Origin: Altericroceibacterium indicum
GTDB lineage: Bacteria; Pseudomonadota; Alphaproteobacteria; Sphingomonadales; Sphingomonadaceae
Direction: 5' to 3'
Length of the DNA: 64,000 nucleotides
NCBI RefSeq assembly: GCF_009828105.1
Contig: NZ_WTYQ01000001.1
Coordinates: 966,073 to 1,030,072, forward strand
This document shows, piece by piece, positions 8,604 to 17,543 of the stretch. The notes below the pieces were generated by a model. It searched no databases. It was not told the origin of the DNA and saw only the letters and a program-made list of their open reading frames with translations. The stretch's first letter is position 1, and the number at the start of each line of letters is the position of its first letter. The position numbers and the translations under genes are program-made.

Positions 8604-10378
8604 CCAGACCTGTACTTGGTTTCTTGGCGATGACGGCAACCATGCTGTGCGTCCAGCCGGCACAAGCCAAATCAGCACGAGAATATTTTGTCGCGCATGC
8701 GGTACAGAACAGCACACCAGAACAATTGAGCCGCGAAGATCGGGCATATTATTCGCAATTGTTTACAGCGATTGACCAGCAAAACTGGGCCACCGTCGAA
8801 AATCTACTCGCGCAAAAACCGGATGGCCTGCTTACTCCGATTGCTAAAGCTGAATATTATCTCGCGGCCAACTCTCCGCGTGTGGAACTCGACAAGATAC
8901 AGCAGTGGCTGACGAGTGGAAAAGATCTTCCACAAGCTGCCCAATTGGCTCGCCTTGGGCTGACCCGCGGCCTTGGCGCTATGCCTAATCTTCCTCAGGA
9001 ACAGCGCTTTGTTCCACAGCAATCCATGCCAAAGCGTGTTCTACCCCGCTCGATCAGCGATGGGACTATGCCTAACAATGTTCGTCAGCAGATCCTTGAC
9101 CGGATCGTGGGCGATGATCCGGATGGCGCCCGCCAATTGCTGGATGGCATAGATTCCTCGCTCAGCCCGTCTGCCCGCGCCGAATGGCGGCAGCGTGTAG
9201 CCTGGAGCTATTATATTGAAAATAAAGACCCGCAGGCGCTCGCCATGGCGCAGACTGTCAGCGATGGCCAGGGCCCATGGGTTGCCGAAGGGGACTGGGT
9301 AGCTGGCCTTGCCGCATGGCGTTTGCAAGATTGCGACACTGCGCTCGCTTCATTTGATCGCGCAGCCTATGGGGCGACCAACCCCGAATTGCGCTCCGCA
9401 GGCTTTTACTGGGCAAGCCGGGCCGCACTGCGCTGCCGCCAGCCTGAGCGCAGTGCTGAATTGCTGCGCGGCGCGGCGCGTGAAGATGAAACACTGTATG
9501 GTATGCTCGCCAGCGAGCAGCTGGGCCGTGCCTTGCCTGAACGCGTGGATCACTCTGACTTCAGCCGCTCTGACTGGCATGAATTGCAAGACATCAACAA
9601 TGTCCACATCGCTGTGGCATTGATGGAAATCGGACGGGATGTTCTGGCCAGCCAGGTGCTGATCCATCAGGCCAAGATTGGTAATCCCAAGGATTATGGC
9701 GCTCTTTCTCGTCTGGCTCGTGACCTGGGGATGCCGGGAACGCAGCTTTACATGGCCTATAATGCGCCTCCAGGCTCCTCAGCTGATCCGGCGTCACGCT
9801 ATCCAACGCCCAAGTGGCAACCCGTAACCGGTTGGCAAGTCGATCCAGCCCTTGCCTATGCCCACACGCTGCAGGAATCGAATTTCCGGACCACTGCGGT
9901 CAGCCCTGCAGACGCTAAGGGCTTGATGCAGATCACGCCGATCACAGTGCGCGAACATGCACCTGCTTTAAAGATGAGCGCATCCCAGGTTGACCTCACA
10001 GATCCTCAGGTCAATCTCGCTTTCGGGCAGCAAAATCTTGAAATGCTTCGCGATGCTCCTGCCACTCATGGGCAGCTCCCAAAGATCATGGCAGCTTACA
10101 ATGCAGGCCTTTCCCCGGTCACACGGTGGAACAGTGAGATCAATGATCAGGGCGATCCCCTGCTCTATATGGAATCGATCCCTTACTGGGAAACACGCGG
10201 CTATGTGGCCATCGTGATGCGCAATTACTGGATGTATGAACGTCAGGCACAGGCGGATTCCACCAGCCGTGTCGCTCTGGCAGAAAATGCCTGGCCACAA
10301 TTTCCTACCGGCGAAAGCGCCAAAAAAGGCCGTGTCTATATGTCGGCACAGCGTGATAGCGATGAGAGTATGAATTGA
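8600..10378 (+). CDS. Soluble-type lytic transglycosylase, periplasmic
   Basis: 592 residues. Residues 1-23 form a signal peptide ending in a QAQA-like site (VQPAQA). A long superhelical region of helical repeats follows. The C-terminal SLT domain has the catalytic Glu at about residue 426 (HTLQESNFR), then AKGLMQITP and a late MAAYNAG. It cleaves peptidoglycan to 1,6-anhydro muropeptides. ATG at 8600 is chosen because it overlaps the previous stop as ATGA, has GGAGGG just upstream and starts a clean signal peptide. moaB follows with no gap. Confidence 0.9.
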   Translation: MTRPVLGFLAMTATMLCVQPAQAKSAREYFVAHAVQNSTPEQLSREDRAYYSQLFTAIDQQNWATVENLLAQKPDGLLTPIAKAEYYLAANSPRVELDKIQQWLTSGKDLPQAAQLARLGLTRGLGAMPNLPQEQRFVPQQSMPKRVLPRSISDGTMPNNVRQQILDRIVGDDPDGARQLLDGIDSSLSPSARAEWRQRVAWSYYIENKDPQALAMAQTVSDGQGPWVAEGDWVAGLAAWRLQDCDTALASFDRAAYGATNPELRSAGFYWASRAALRCRQPERSAELLRGAAREDETLYGMLASEQLGRALPERVDHSDFSRSDWHELQDINNVHIAVALMEIGRDVLASQVLIHQAKIGNPKDYGALSRLARDLGMPGTQLYMAYNAPPGSSADPASRYPTPKWQPVTGWQVDPALAYAHTLQESNFRTTAVSPADAKGLMQITPITVREHAPALKMSASQVDLTDPQVNLAFGQQNLEMLRDAPATHGQLPKIMAAYNAGLSPVTRWNSEINDQGDPLLYMESIPYWETRGYVAIVMRNYWMYERQAQADSTSRVALAENAWPQFPTGESAKKGRVYMSAQRDSDESMN

Positions 10379-10906
10379 ATGGCAATTGACACGGAACGGA
10401 CCTTCAAGCCGATCAAAATTGCCCTTCTCACCGTTTCTGACACGCGCGGCCCTGAGGATGATACGTCAGGCGATATTCTCGCAAAGCGCATCGAAGCAGC
10501 CGGACATAATTTGGCTGCACGGGCGATCGAAAAAGATGATGCCGGGATCATTGCCCAGCGCCTTCAGAGCTGGATTGACGATCCCGAGATTGATGCTGTG
10601 GTCTCTACAGGCGGCACAGGCCTGACCGGGCGTGATGTCACTCCAGAAGCGCTGGACCGGGTCAAAACAAGAGATATTCCGGGCTTTGGAGAGCTGTTTC
10701 GCTGGATCAGCTACAACACCATTGGCACCAGCACTGTGCAATCACGGGCCTGTGCGGTCGTCGCTGATGGCACCTATATCTTCGCCTTGCCCGGATCGAA
10801 TGGCGCGGTGAAAGATGGCTGGGACGGTATCCTTGCTGAACAGCTCGACAGCCGCAACCGGCCTTGCAATTTTGTTGAGTTGATGCCCCGCCTCAAAGAA
10901 GTTTAA
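10379..10906 (+). CDS. moaB: Molybdenum cofactor biosynthesis protein B
   Basis: A 175-residue MoaB/Mog fold protein. Visible are [17 protein letters not shown] near residue 17, the MPT-binding motif [16 protein letters not shown] near 80, and [15 protein letters not shown] near 140. MoaB-type proteins adenylylate molybdopterin. Its ATG follows the transglycosylase stop directly (TGAATG), so it is the third gene of a UDG-like/SLT/moaB unit. No other Mo-cofactor gene lies nearby. Confidence 0.9.
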   Translation: MAIDTERTFKPIKIALLTVSDTRGPEDDTSGDILAKRIEAAGHNLAARAIEKDDAGIIAQRLQSWIDDPEIDAVVSTGGTGLTGRDVTPEALDRVKTRDIPGFGELFRWISYNTIGTSTVQSRACAVVADGTYIFALPGSNGAVKDGWDGILAEQLDSRNRPCNFVELMPRLKEV

Positions 10907-10918
10907 GCCGCTGCATCA

Positions 10919-10950
10919 GGCAGAGCATCTTTTCGCAAACATGCTCCGCC
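10919..10950 (+). terminator. Putative terminator hairpin between moaB and uvrA
   Basis: GGCAGAGCAT pairs with ATGCTCCGCC (9 of 10 positions) around a 12-base loop. CGTTTATTG follows on the + strand. It sits between two convergent stops, so it could serve moaB. The T-tract is weak. Confidence 0.45.
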
Positions 10951-10959
10951 CGTTTATTG

Positions 10960-13854
10960 TCATCCCAGCATTGGCTTCAGATAATGGCCAGTGAAGCTGC
11001 GTGGTTCACTGGCGACTGTTTCCGGCGTGCCTTCTGCCACCAGCTGGCCACCTCTGACACCGCCTTCCGGCCCCATATCCAGCAACCAGTCCGCCGTCTT
11101 GATCACATCAAGATTATGCTCGATCACAACAACCGAATTACCCTGATCGACCAGCCGGTGGAGCACTTCCAGCAATTTGCGCACATCTTCGAAATGCAGC
11201 CCGGTGGTGGGTTCATCGAGAATATACAGCGTTTGCCCAGTTGAGCGGCGCGCCAGCTCCTTGGCCAATTTCACCCGCTGCGCTTCACCGCCAGACAATG
11301 TGGTTGCCTGCTGGCCCACCTTGACATAACCAAGGCCAACCTCGTTCAGCATGTGCATCTTATCGCGGATAGGAGGCACGGCTTTGAAGAACTCTTCTGC
11401 ATCTTCAATCGTCATATCAAGTACATCAGCAATGCTCATACCCTTGAAGCGCACTTCCAGCGTTTCTCGATTGTAGCGCTTGCCGTCACACTCTTCACAA
11501 GTGACGTAAACGTCAGGCAGGAAGTGCATTTCAATCTTGATGAGGCCATCGCCCTGGCATGCCTCGCAGCGCCCGCCTTTGACGTTGAAACTGAAGCGGC
11601 CCGGTTTGTAACCCCGCTCCAGAGCTTCCGGCAATGCGGCAAACCAATCTCGAATATTGGTAAAAGCCCCGGTATAGGTGGCCGGATTAGACCGTGGGGT
11701 TCTGCCAATGGGTGATTGATCGATCTCGATCACTTTGTCGCAATGCTGGAGCCCGGTGATCTTGTCATGCGGACCTGCAATAATGCGGGCACCGTTCAAT
11801 TCCCGCGCAGCGCCCGCATGAAGCGTGTCGATTGTGAAACTTGATTTGCCCGATCCTGAAACGCCGGTGATGCAGGTGAAGGTTCCCAGGGGAATGCTGG
11901 CCGTGACATTTTGCAGGTTGTTCGCACGCGCTCCGTGAACGGTCAGTTTCTTGCCATTCCCCTTGCGCCGCTTGGCCGGCACTTCAATCTTGCGCGTTCC
12001 ATTAAGATATTGTGCCGTAAGGGATTTCTTCGATTTCAATATCTGCTTGAGCGTGCCTTCAGCGACAATATTACCCCCATGGACACCCGCGCCAGGCCCC
12101 AGATCGACAATGTGATCCGCCGCACGAATGGCATCTTCATCATGTTCGACGACAATAACCGTATTTCCAAGGTTCCTCAGCCGCTTAAGCGTTTCCAGCA
12201 ATCGATCATTATCGCGCTGGTGAAGGCCAATCGAAGGTTCATCGAGCACATAAAGGACCCCGGAGAGGCCTGAACCGATCTGACTGGCCAATCGGATGCG
12301 CTGACTTTCACCGCCCGACAATGTGCCCGATGTCCGATCAAGATTGAGATAATCCAGCCCGACATTGTTGAGGAAGCCAAGCCGTTCGTTAATCTCCTTC
12401 AGGATCGCTTTGGCAATCTGCTGCTGCTGATCGGTCAACTTATCATTCAGCGCTTCGAACCAGGCATAGGATTCCGCGACCGAGAGAGAAACCGGGCCGG
12501 AAATGCTTTCTCCCGCCACTTTCACCGAAAGTGCTTCAGGTTTCAGCCGGGCACCGCCGCAGGTTTCGCAAGGCTGTGCTGTTTGATAGCGCGACAGCTC
12601 ATCGCGCATCCAATTGCTTTCAGTCTGCAACAAGCGGCGGTTAAGATTGCCGATAACGCCTTCGAACGCCTTCTCCACCGTATAGCTCTTGCGGCCATCC
12701 TTGAAGGTCAGCGGGATTTTCTTGCCCCTGGTGCCGAAGAGGATCACATCACGGTGCTGCTGATCCATCTCGTTCCACGGTGTGTCGAGATCGAAACCAT
12801 AGGCTGCGGCAAGGCTGGAGAGCACCTGCATATAATATGGCGAAGGAGGATTGCTCTTCGCCCAGGGCACAATGGCGCCTTTCTTGAGCGTCAGATGTTC
12901 ATTGGGCACCACCAATTGCGGATCGAAAAGCTGCTTTTCCCCCAGCCCGTCACAGGTCGGGCACGCCCCCTGCGGTGCGTTGAAAGAGAATAAGCGCGGA
13001 GCAATTTCTTCAATCGTGAAGCCAGACACCGGGCAAGCGAATTTCTCGGAGAAGACGATGCGATTGGCTGGAAGCCCCGCCCCTTTCAAATTGCCCGCGC
13101 CTTCATCCTCAGCGTCACGCCCCGGAACCACACCATCTGCCAGATCGACATAGGCCAGCCCATCGGCCAGTTTCAACGCGGTTTCGAAACTGTCTGCAAG
13201 GCGTGTCTCGATCCCTTCGCGCACCGCAAGGCGATCAACCACAACTTCAATGTCATGTTTGAACTTCTTATCCAGCGCAGGCGCATCGCCAATTTCGTAA
13301 ATTTCGCCATCAATTCTGACCCGCGTGAAGCCAGCCCGCTGCCATTCCGCCAGCTCCTTGCGATATTCACCCTTACGGCCCCGGACCACCGGTGCCAGCA
13401 GATAGAAACGCGTCGATTCCGGAAGAGCCATCACCCGGTCCACCATGTTTGAGACGGTCTGCGCCTCAATCGGCAGGCCCGTTGCAGGCGAATAAGGAAC
13501 GCCAATCCGCGCCCAGAGCAGACGCATATAATCATATATTTCAGTGACTGTTGCCACGGTCGAGCGCGGGTTGCGGCTGGTGGTTTTCTGTTCAATGGAA
13601 ATGGCCGGAGACAGCCCTTCGATGTGTTCCACATCAGGCTTCTGCATCATTTCAAGGAATTGCCGCGCATAGGCGCTCAGGCTTTCGACATAGCGACGCT
13701 GCCCTTCGGCATAGATCGTATCGAAAGCGAGGCTGGATTTGCCAGAACCTGAAAGGCCTGTGATTACAATCAGCGCATCGCGTGGAAGGTCAATATCGAT
13801 GCCCTTGAGATTATGTTCGCGGGCACCACGGACGGAGATTTTCGTGAGCGACAT
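10960..13854 (-). CDS. uvrA: Excinuclease ABC subunit A
   Basis: A 964-residue nucleotide-excision-repair damage sensor with two ABC ATPase modules: Walker [15 protein letters not shown] and [14 protein letters not shown], and two LSGGE signatures ([26 protein letters not shown]). The second zinc module is complete (CEACQGDG ... CEECDGKRY). The first reads ACPVSGFT ... CPTCDGLG, with Ser where E. coli has the second Cys. This variant is also common in alphaproteobacteria. ATG at 13854 is chosen; a longer frame to 13890 would translate through the LexA box. Convergent with moaB. Confidence 0.96.
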   Translation of the reverse strand: MSLTKISVRGAREHNLKGIDIDLPRDALIVITGLSGSGKSSLAFDTIYAEGQRRYVESLSAYARQFLEMMQKPDVEHIEGLSPAISIEQKTTSRNPRSTVATVTEIYDYMRLLWARIGVPYSPATGLPIEAQTVSNMVDRVMALPESTRFYLLAPVVRGRKGEYRKELAEWQRAGFTRVRIDGEIYEIGDAPALDKKFKHDIEVVVDRLAVREGIETRLADSFETALKLADGLAYVDLADGVVPGRDAEDEGAGNLKGAGLPANRIVFSEKFACPVSGFTIEEIAPRLFSFNAPQGACPTCDGLGEKQLFDPQLVVPNEHLTLKKGAIVPWAKSNPPSPYYMQVLSSLAAAYGFDLDTPWNEMDQQHRDVILFGTRGKKIPLTFKDGRKSYTVEKAFEGVIGNLNRRLLQTESNWMRDELSRYQTAQPCETCGGARLKPEALSVKVAGESISGPVSLSVAESYAWFEALNDKLTDQQQQIAKAILKEINERLGFLNNVGLDYLNLDRTSGTLSGGESQRIRLASQIGSGLSGVLYVLDEPSIGLHQRDNDRLLETLKRLRNLGNTVIVVEHDEDAIRAADHIVDLGPGAGVHGGNIVAEGTLKQILKSKKSLTAQYLNGTRKIEVPAKRRKGNGKKLTVHGARANNLQNVTASIPLGTFTCITGVSGSGKSSFTIDTLHAGAARELNGARIIAGPHDKITGLQHCDKVIEIDQSPIGRTPRSNPATYTGAFTNIRDWFAALPEALERGYKPGRFSFNVKGGRCEACQGDGLIKIEMHFLPDVYVTCEECDGKRYNRETLEVRFKGMSIADVLDMTIEDAEEFFKAVPPIRDKMHMLNEVGLGYVKVGQQATTLSGGEAQRVKLAKELARRSTGQTLYILDEPTTGLHFEDVRKLLEVLHRLVDQGNSVVVIEHNLDVIKTADWLLDMGPEGGVRGGQLVAEGTPETVASEPRSFTGHYLKPMLG

Positions 13855-13864
13855 GTCAGCAGAT

Positions 13865-13879
13865 GTTCCGCAAATGTTC
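13865..13879. promoter_or_regulatory. LexA (SOS) box of uvrA
   Basis: GTTC-CGCAAAT-GTTC matches exactly the alphaproteobacterial LexA operator GTTC-N7-GTTC. It ends 10 bp upstream of the uvrA ATG, where LexA would block transcription or initiation. uvrA is a standard SOS gene, which supports the call. Confidence 0.85.
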
Positions 13880-13975
13880 GTGTGGGTCAAGAGGGCATCG
13901 CATCACCCTGTAGGATTTCGTCTCCGCATGTGGTGCGCACCTTCAGGATTGCAACATAAACCCTTAAAACGATTA

Positions 13976-14022
13976 AGCCCCTGGGGTGATTGATGTGGTT
14001 AACTCCAATCACCCCAGGGGCT
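13976..14022 (-). terminator. Strong hairpin terminator after the coq4-yciB unit
   Basis: A perfect 17-bp inverted repeat (13976-13992 with 14006-14022; arm AGCCCCTGGGGTGATTG) surrounds a 13-base loop. Read leftward it ends in TTAATCGTTTT, a T-rich tail, 43 bp after the yciB-like stop and upstream of uvrA's operator. It would insulate uvrA from read-through. Confidence 0.8.
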
Positions 14023-14065
14023 GCATTTCCTATAATATCAGAGCTTATCGCGTCAAAGCACGCAA

Positions 14066-14680
14066 CTAAACGCTTGCCCCAGCACCAACAGAAGCACATG
14101 AGTTTGATGTCACCGTGGACGCTATTGCGCGCTGCTTCGCACGGCGCTTGCCGATCAATTTCATACTGACAATCTGAGTTAAAACGAGCAGCGGCTTGCT
14201 GGTAGCACCCCACACCGACATCAGCGTGCCCCACCATACGAAGCTGCAGGTCAATGCCAGCAAGATATTGAGCGCAGCCGAAAAAAGCATCGCCCCGGCC
14301 CAAATATAGCCCCACATCACCACCAGATCCGGCACGGAAGCGAGCGCACGTGCAGGAATATAGCGGTTCATCCACCCTCGCCTTAGCATCACCAGGCCAA
14401 CCAGCGCATAGATCACCGTTGGCTTCAACATGATGAAACGCGCATCATGGCTCACCAGCGTTGCAGTTCCGCCGGCAACGATGGTCACAAGGCTAATCCA
14501 TTGCAAAGCATCAACAGGCTGGCCGTGGCTCAGCCGCCAGCCGATCTGCGTTAATGCCAGAGCGATACCAGCACCAACCGCCAGCCCAAGATTATCCGTC
14601 AGCGCATAGAGTGCAAAAAAGACCAAAGTCGAGGCGAAGTCGAGCAGGATTGCTCGCCCGCCAATCAGAAGCTCTCTCAT
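14066..14680 (-). CDS. YciB/septation protein IspZ family membrane protein
   Basis: A 204-residue integral membrane protein with about five or six hydrophobic segments. The family marker is DARFIMLKPTVIYALVGLVML near residue 77, corresponding to the (H)DPRFI-KPT motif of YciB/IspZ. The rest is divergent and the basic C-terminal tail (KLIGKRRAKQR) is extra. YciB is involved in cell-envelope or septation functions in proteobacteria, but the exact role is unclear. It overlaps the Coq4-like gene by ATGA, so the two are co-translated. Confidence 0.65.
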   Translation of the reverse strand: MRELLIGGRAILLDFASTLVFFALYALTDNLGLAVGAGIALALTQIGWRLSHGQPVDALQWISLVTIVAGGTATLVSHDARFIMLKPTVIYALVGLVMLRRGWMNRYIPARALASVPDLVVMWGYIWAGAMLFSAALNILLALTCSFVWWGTLMSVWGATSKPLLVLTQIVSMKLIGKRRAKQRAIASTVTSNSCASVGAGASV

Positions 14681-15363
14681 GACTGCATACTCTCATATAA
14701 CAGGGGAGGCCTGATACCCAGATCGCTGCGCACTTCATTCAGCGGGCGGGCCAGAAGCGCTTCATAATCCTGATCCACGAGCCAACGCGCCTTTGCGCCA
14801 TTGCGATAGGCTTCGCGGATCGCCGGACGGGCAGATTTGGGCACTTGCAGCCAGCTCATCGCAATAATCAGCAACTGCCCTGGATTGCGGGTATGCCGGT
14901 TCATGAAGGCAAGAAGACAAAGCTCTCCCAGCGGATCACGTCCATAGCCGGTCAAAATGTGAGTAAGATCATGCGCATCCCGCATCCGTGCAAGAAAGAG
15001 CTGTTCTTGCGGCGGAGCGTTTTCTGCCCGGCCTTCTGATGCCTCGACCAGCCCTTCGGCAGAGAGGTTCTCACTCTCCATAAACGCAAGGTAAGCGCGC
15101 CCCACACTGCCTGCCGGAAGCTCAGCCAGAGAATTGCGGTCCGTCAGTACCTTAAGCAAAGACCTCTCCTCACTCAGGAAGCGCTGGCCATTCAGACTAT
15201 TCCGAAAGCGCGCAAACATCCGCGCAGAGGATCTTCCGCCCAAAGCCTGGAAGATCATGAATATCTGCCGTGTGTCATCAGGGTTCGTGCGTAAAGCCTG
15301 CACAGCTCGCAGAGCAGCGAGTGGGCGAAACGGAGTTTTGATTGCAGATGTGGTTGCGTTCAT
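14677..15363 (-). CDS. Coq4 family protein (ubiquinone biosynthesis)
   Basis: 228 residues. The diagnostic metal-site motif H-D-x2-H-x11-E is intact: HDLTHILTGYGRDPLGE near residue 130. Coq4 proteins act in coenzyme Q biosynthesis; the bacterial or yeast protein has been linked to C1 decarboxylation/hydroxylation of the ring. It is first in a two-gene unit with the YciB-like gene and divergent from a TetR regulator 65 bp away, which may control it. Confidence 0.82.
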   Translation of the reverse strand: MNATTSAIKTPFRPLAALRAVQALRTNPDDTRQIFMIFQALGGRSSARMFARFRNSLNGQRFLSEERSLLKVLTDRNSLAELPAGSVGRAYLAFMESENLSAEGLVEASEGRAENAPPQEQLFLARMRDAHDLTHILTGYGRDPLGELCLLAFMNRHTRNPGQLLIIAMSWLQVPKSARPAIREAYRNGAKARWLVDQDYEALLARPLNEVRSDLGIRPPLLYESMQS

Positions 15364-15385
15364 GGGACACCTCTTTCATGAACGT

Positions 15386-15413
15386 TACATAGTTATATAA
15401 ACAAAATTGTCAA
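15386..15413 (-). promoter_or_regulatory. Sigma70-type promoter of coq4-yciB
   Basis: Read leftward: a perfect -35 TTGACA (15413-15408), a 16-bp spacer, then TATGTA (15391-15386). The gap between coq4 (15363) and the TetR start (15429) also contains the AT-rich near-palindrome GTTATATAAAC (15392-15402), a plausible TetR operator inside the spacer. Confidence 0.6.
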
Positions 15414-15428
15414 TAGTGGTGACAGACC

Positions 15429-16025
15429 GTGTCAGAAAGAAAAAAACGCATTCGCAGAACGCCCGAGGAAGCCCGCAGGGTCATCCTCGATGCGGCAGAG
15501 AAAACGATGGGAAAGAATGGGCCAGCCGGCCTGCGCTTGCAGGACATTGCACGCGAAGCGGGCGTATCGCACCCCACCATTCTCCACCATTTCGGTAGTC
15601 GGGAGGGGTTAGTGCAGGCTCTCAATGTCCGTGCCATGGACAAGCTTACGCGCGGAGTGATCGAGGGAATGGATTCCGGCCAGGATGGTATTGCCCGCAC
15701 GTTCGAAACCTATCGAAACGGGGTGGCAGAACGGTTGGTCTGGTTGCTTCAATCCGGCGTGACACCACCGGAAGAACGGTTAAAACTCTTCGATGATGTC
15801 GTTGACAGCCTTCATGCGGTACGCCGTAAATTTGCCAGCCCAGGCAATGAGCCTGACATCGCCGACACACGCCATATCGCGCACCTCACGACTGTAGCCG
15901 CACTGGGAGATGCTCTGTTTGGGCAAAGGTTACGACAAGCGGGTGAACATGAAGAGGAAGAACGTACCGCCTTTGAGGCATTCGTGAGAGAGTTGATCGA
16001 AGGCTTTCTTCGCGAAAAGGCATAG
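15429..16025 (+). CDS. TetR family transcriptional regulator
   Basis: 198 residues. Residues 10-60 are a TetR DNA-binding domain (RRVILDAAEKTMGKNGPAGLRLQDIA, then REAGVSHPTILHHFGSREGL). The C-terminal ligand domain is helical and unrecognised. The start is GTG at 15429. It is divergent from the coq4-yciB unit and its start lies next to their -35 element, so control of that unit and of itself is the simplest reading. The ligand is unknown. Confidence 0.88.
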   Translation: MSERKKRIRRTPEEARRVILDAAEKTMGKNGPAGLRLQDIAREAGVSHPTILHHFGSREGLVQALNVRAMDKLTRGVIEGMDSGQDGIARTFETYRNGVAERLVWLLQSGVTPPEERLKLFDDVVDSLHAVRRKFASPGNEPDIADTRHIAHLTTVAALGDALFGQRLRQAGEHEEEERTAFEAFVRELIEGFLREKA

Positions 16026-16038
16026 GACGATTAGAAAG

Positions 16039-16581
16039 GTGATCCACCGCCTCTTTATCGGCATCTCGCCTCCGGATTGGCTGAAATCCCAGCTCATCGC
16101 TACGATGGATGGGGTAGAAGGTGCGCGGTGGCAGAATGAAAAGCAGTTACATCTGACCCTTCGCTTTGTGGGTGATGTTGATACGGCTTTGGCTGACAGG
16201 CTGGCCAAAGCTCTTGAAGAAGTCTGCTCTGGGTGTCCGGCTTTTCCGCTCGCCATGGAGGGAGCAGGAACCTTTGAAAAGAACAACCAGGCACAAATGC
16301 TGTGGGCAGGCGTATCGCATTCGCCAGAATTGATCGCCTTACAAAAGAGGGTTGAACAGATTTGCCAGATGGTTGGACTGGAGGCAGACACGCGCGTCTT
16401 CGTTCCGCATATCACCTTGGCGCGCCTGAATAGTTCGAGTGGGCCTGTTCAGCCCTTTCTCGATCGAAATGCGGATCTGTCGAGTGAGGTTTACAGGGTG
16501 GAACGCATCATACTTTATGAAAGTCACCTCTCACAGACAGGCTCAATTTACAAAGAAGTGAAGCATTACCCTTTGCTTTAA
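16039..16581 (+). CDS. thpR: RNA 2',3'-cyclic phosphodiesterase (2'-5' RNA ligase family)
   Basis: A 180-residue two-histidine phosphoesterase. Two HxTx motifs are present: LHLTLRFVGD near residue 38 and PHITLARL near 127, the catalytic pair. The N-terminal RLFIGISPP is typical of ThpR. It hydrolyses 2',3'-cyclic phosphates on RNA. The start is GTG at 16039 with AGAAAGG directly upstream, 13 bp after the TetR stop, so the two may be co-transcribed. Confidence 0.88.
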   Translation: MIHRLFIGISPPDWLKSQLIATMDGVEGARWQNEKQLHLTLRFVGDVDTALADRLAKALEEVCSGCPAFPLAMEGAGTFEKNNQAQMLWAGVSHSPELIALQKRVEQICQMVGLEADTRVFVPHITLARLNSSSGPVQPFLDRNADLSSEVYRVERIILYESHLSQTGSIYKEVKHYPLL

Positions 16582-16657
16582 AACAGTTTTATATGCCGCA
16601 TGAGGAACACACCGGGTAAACCACTCTATATTCATAATCAATTTGGGTTATGGGTAT

Positions 16658-16682
16658 GGAACAGCAGTGATTTCCAATTGTT
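16658..16682 (+). promoter_or_regulatory. Putative EcfG-type general-stress promoter of the HdeD-like gene
   Basis: GGAAC (16658-16662), 16 bp, then TGTT (16679-16682); the alphaproteobacterial EcfG consensus is GGAAC-N16/17-cGTT. The first base of the -10 deviates. It lies about 40 bp upstream of the ATG, which leaves a short leader with a clear AAGGAG. Confidence 0.5.
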
Positions 16683-16721
16683 TTGCTATGTAGCGAACAC
16701 CGCTCTGAAGGAGTTCACAAG

Positions 16722-17390
16722 ATGTCCGAAAACCTCACTTCACCGACCCCGAACAATGCTGACACTATGGGCAGTTCCTCACCCCTTTCGCAATTGCCTC
16801 TCTCCGGTGGACTGCTTTCATTGGGCGGGCATAATTGGTCATGGTTTGCTCTGAGAGGTGTTTTTGCGCTTCTGCTTGGGGTAGCGGCCTTGTTCGCACC
16901 TGGTTTTACGATCTTTGCTTTCGCGCTGATCTTTGCAGCCTATAGCTTTGTCGATGGCGTGGCGATGCTGGTCACTGGCTTTCGGCGGCCGCACGCCGAT
17001 TCCGCGCGCTGGTGGGCGCTGATTATCTCCGGGTTTGCCGGTGTGGCGGTTGGCGCATTGTTTCTCGCATGGCCACTGGCAACGACCTATGTCTATGCAT
17101 TGTTGATGGTGATGCTGATCGTAATCTGGGCGATCCTCACTGGTGTGTTCGAGATTACCGCAGCGGTCCAACTGCGCAAGGAAATCAAGGGTGAATGGCT
17201 GATGGCCCTGTCCGGGTTCTTCTCGCTGCTGCTTGGTTTTGCCTTGCTGTGGCTGGTGCTCGAAAGCCCGGCTGTGACCATTCTGTCGGTTGCATGGCTA
17301 ATCGCGCTTTATGCCTTCATGAGCGGCTTAACCTTGCTGGTCCTTGCCTTCCGCCTGCGCAATCATGCCAATTCAACACCAGATAACTAA
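16722..17390 (+). CDS. HdeD/DUF308 family membrane protein
   Basis: 222 residues. A Ser/Pro-rich cytoplasmic start is followed by about six transmembrane segments in paired hairpins (ALRGVFALLLGVAALFAPG, FALIFAAYSFVDGVAMLVTG and so on), the DUF308 repeat. HdeD proteins are linked to acid and membrane stress tolerance. ATG at 16722 has AAGGAG ten bases upstream; an earlier in-frame ATG has none. The EcfG-like promoter upstream fits a stress gene. Confidence 0.82.
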   Translation: MSENLTSPTPNNADTMGSSSPLSQLPLSGGLLSLGGHNWSWFALRGVFALLLGVAALFAPGFTIFAFALIFAAYSFVDGVAMLVTGFRRPHADSARWWALIISGFAGVAVGALFLAWPLATTYVYALLMVMLIVIWAILTGVFEITAAVQLRKEIKGEWLMALSGFFSLLLGFALLWLVLESPAVTILSVAWLIALYAFMSGLTLLVLAFRLRNHANSTPDN

Positions 17391-17415
17391 CTCAATATAA
17401 TAATAATTGCCTTTT

Positions 17416-17454
17416 GAGAGACAGAAAAAGACGTTTCATAACTTTCTGTCTCTC
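17416..17454 (+). terminator. Hairpin after the HdeD-like gene
   Basis: A perfect 12-bp stem GAGAGACAGAAA / TTTCTGTCTCTC with a 15-base loop, 25 bp after the stop. The tail ACTCTT is only weakly T-rich, so it may be a terminator or a 3'-end stabilising hairpin. Confidence 0.6.
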
Positions 17455-17543
17455 ACTCTTGGCATTCCGCTCTTCGTCCAGCTATTCAGTTTCCATTGAA
17501 ACATTGGTTGCCGGACTTTTGGGCAACTTCAGGAGGCTTTGCG

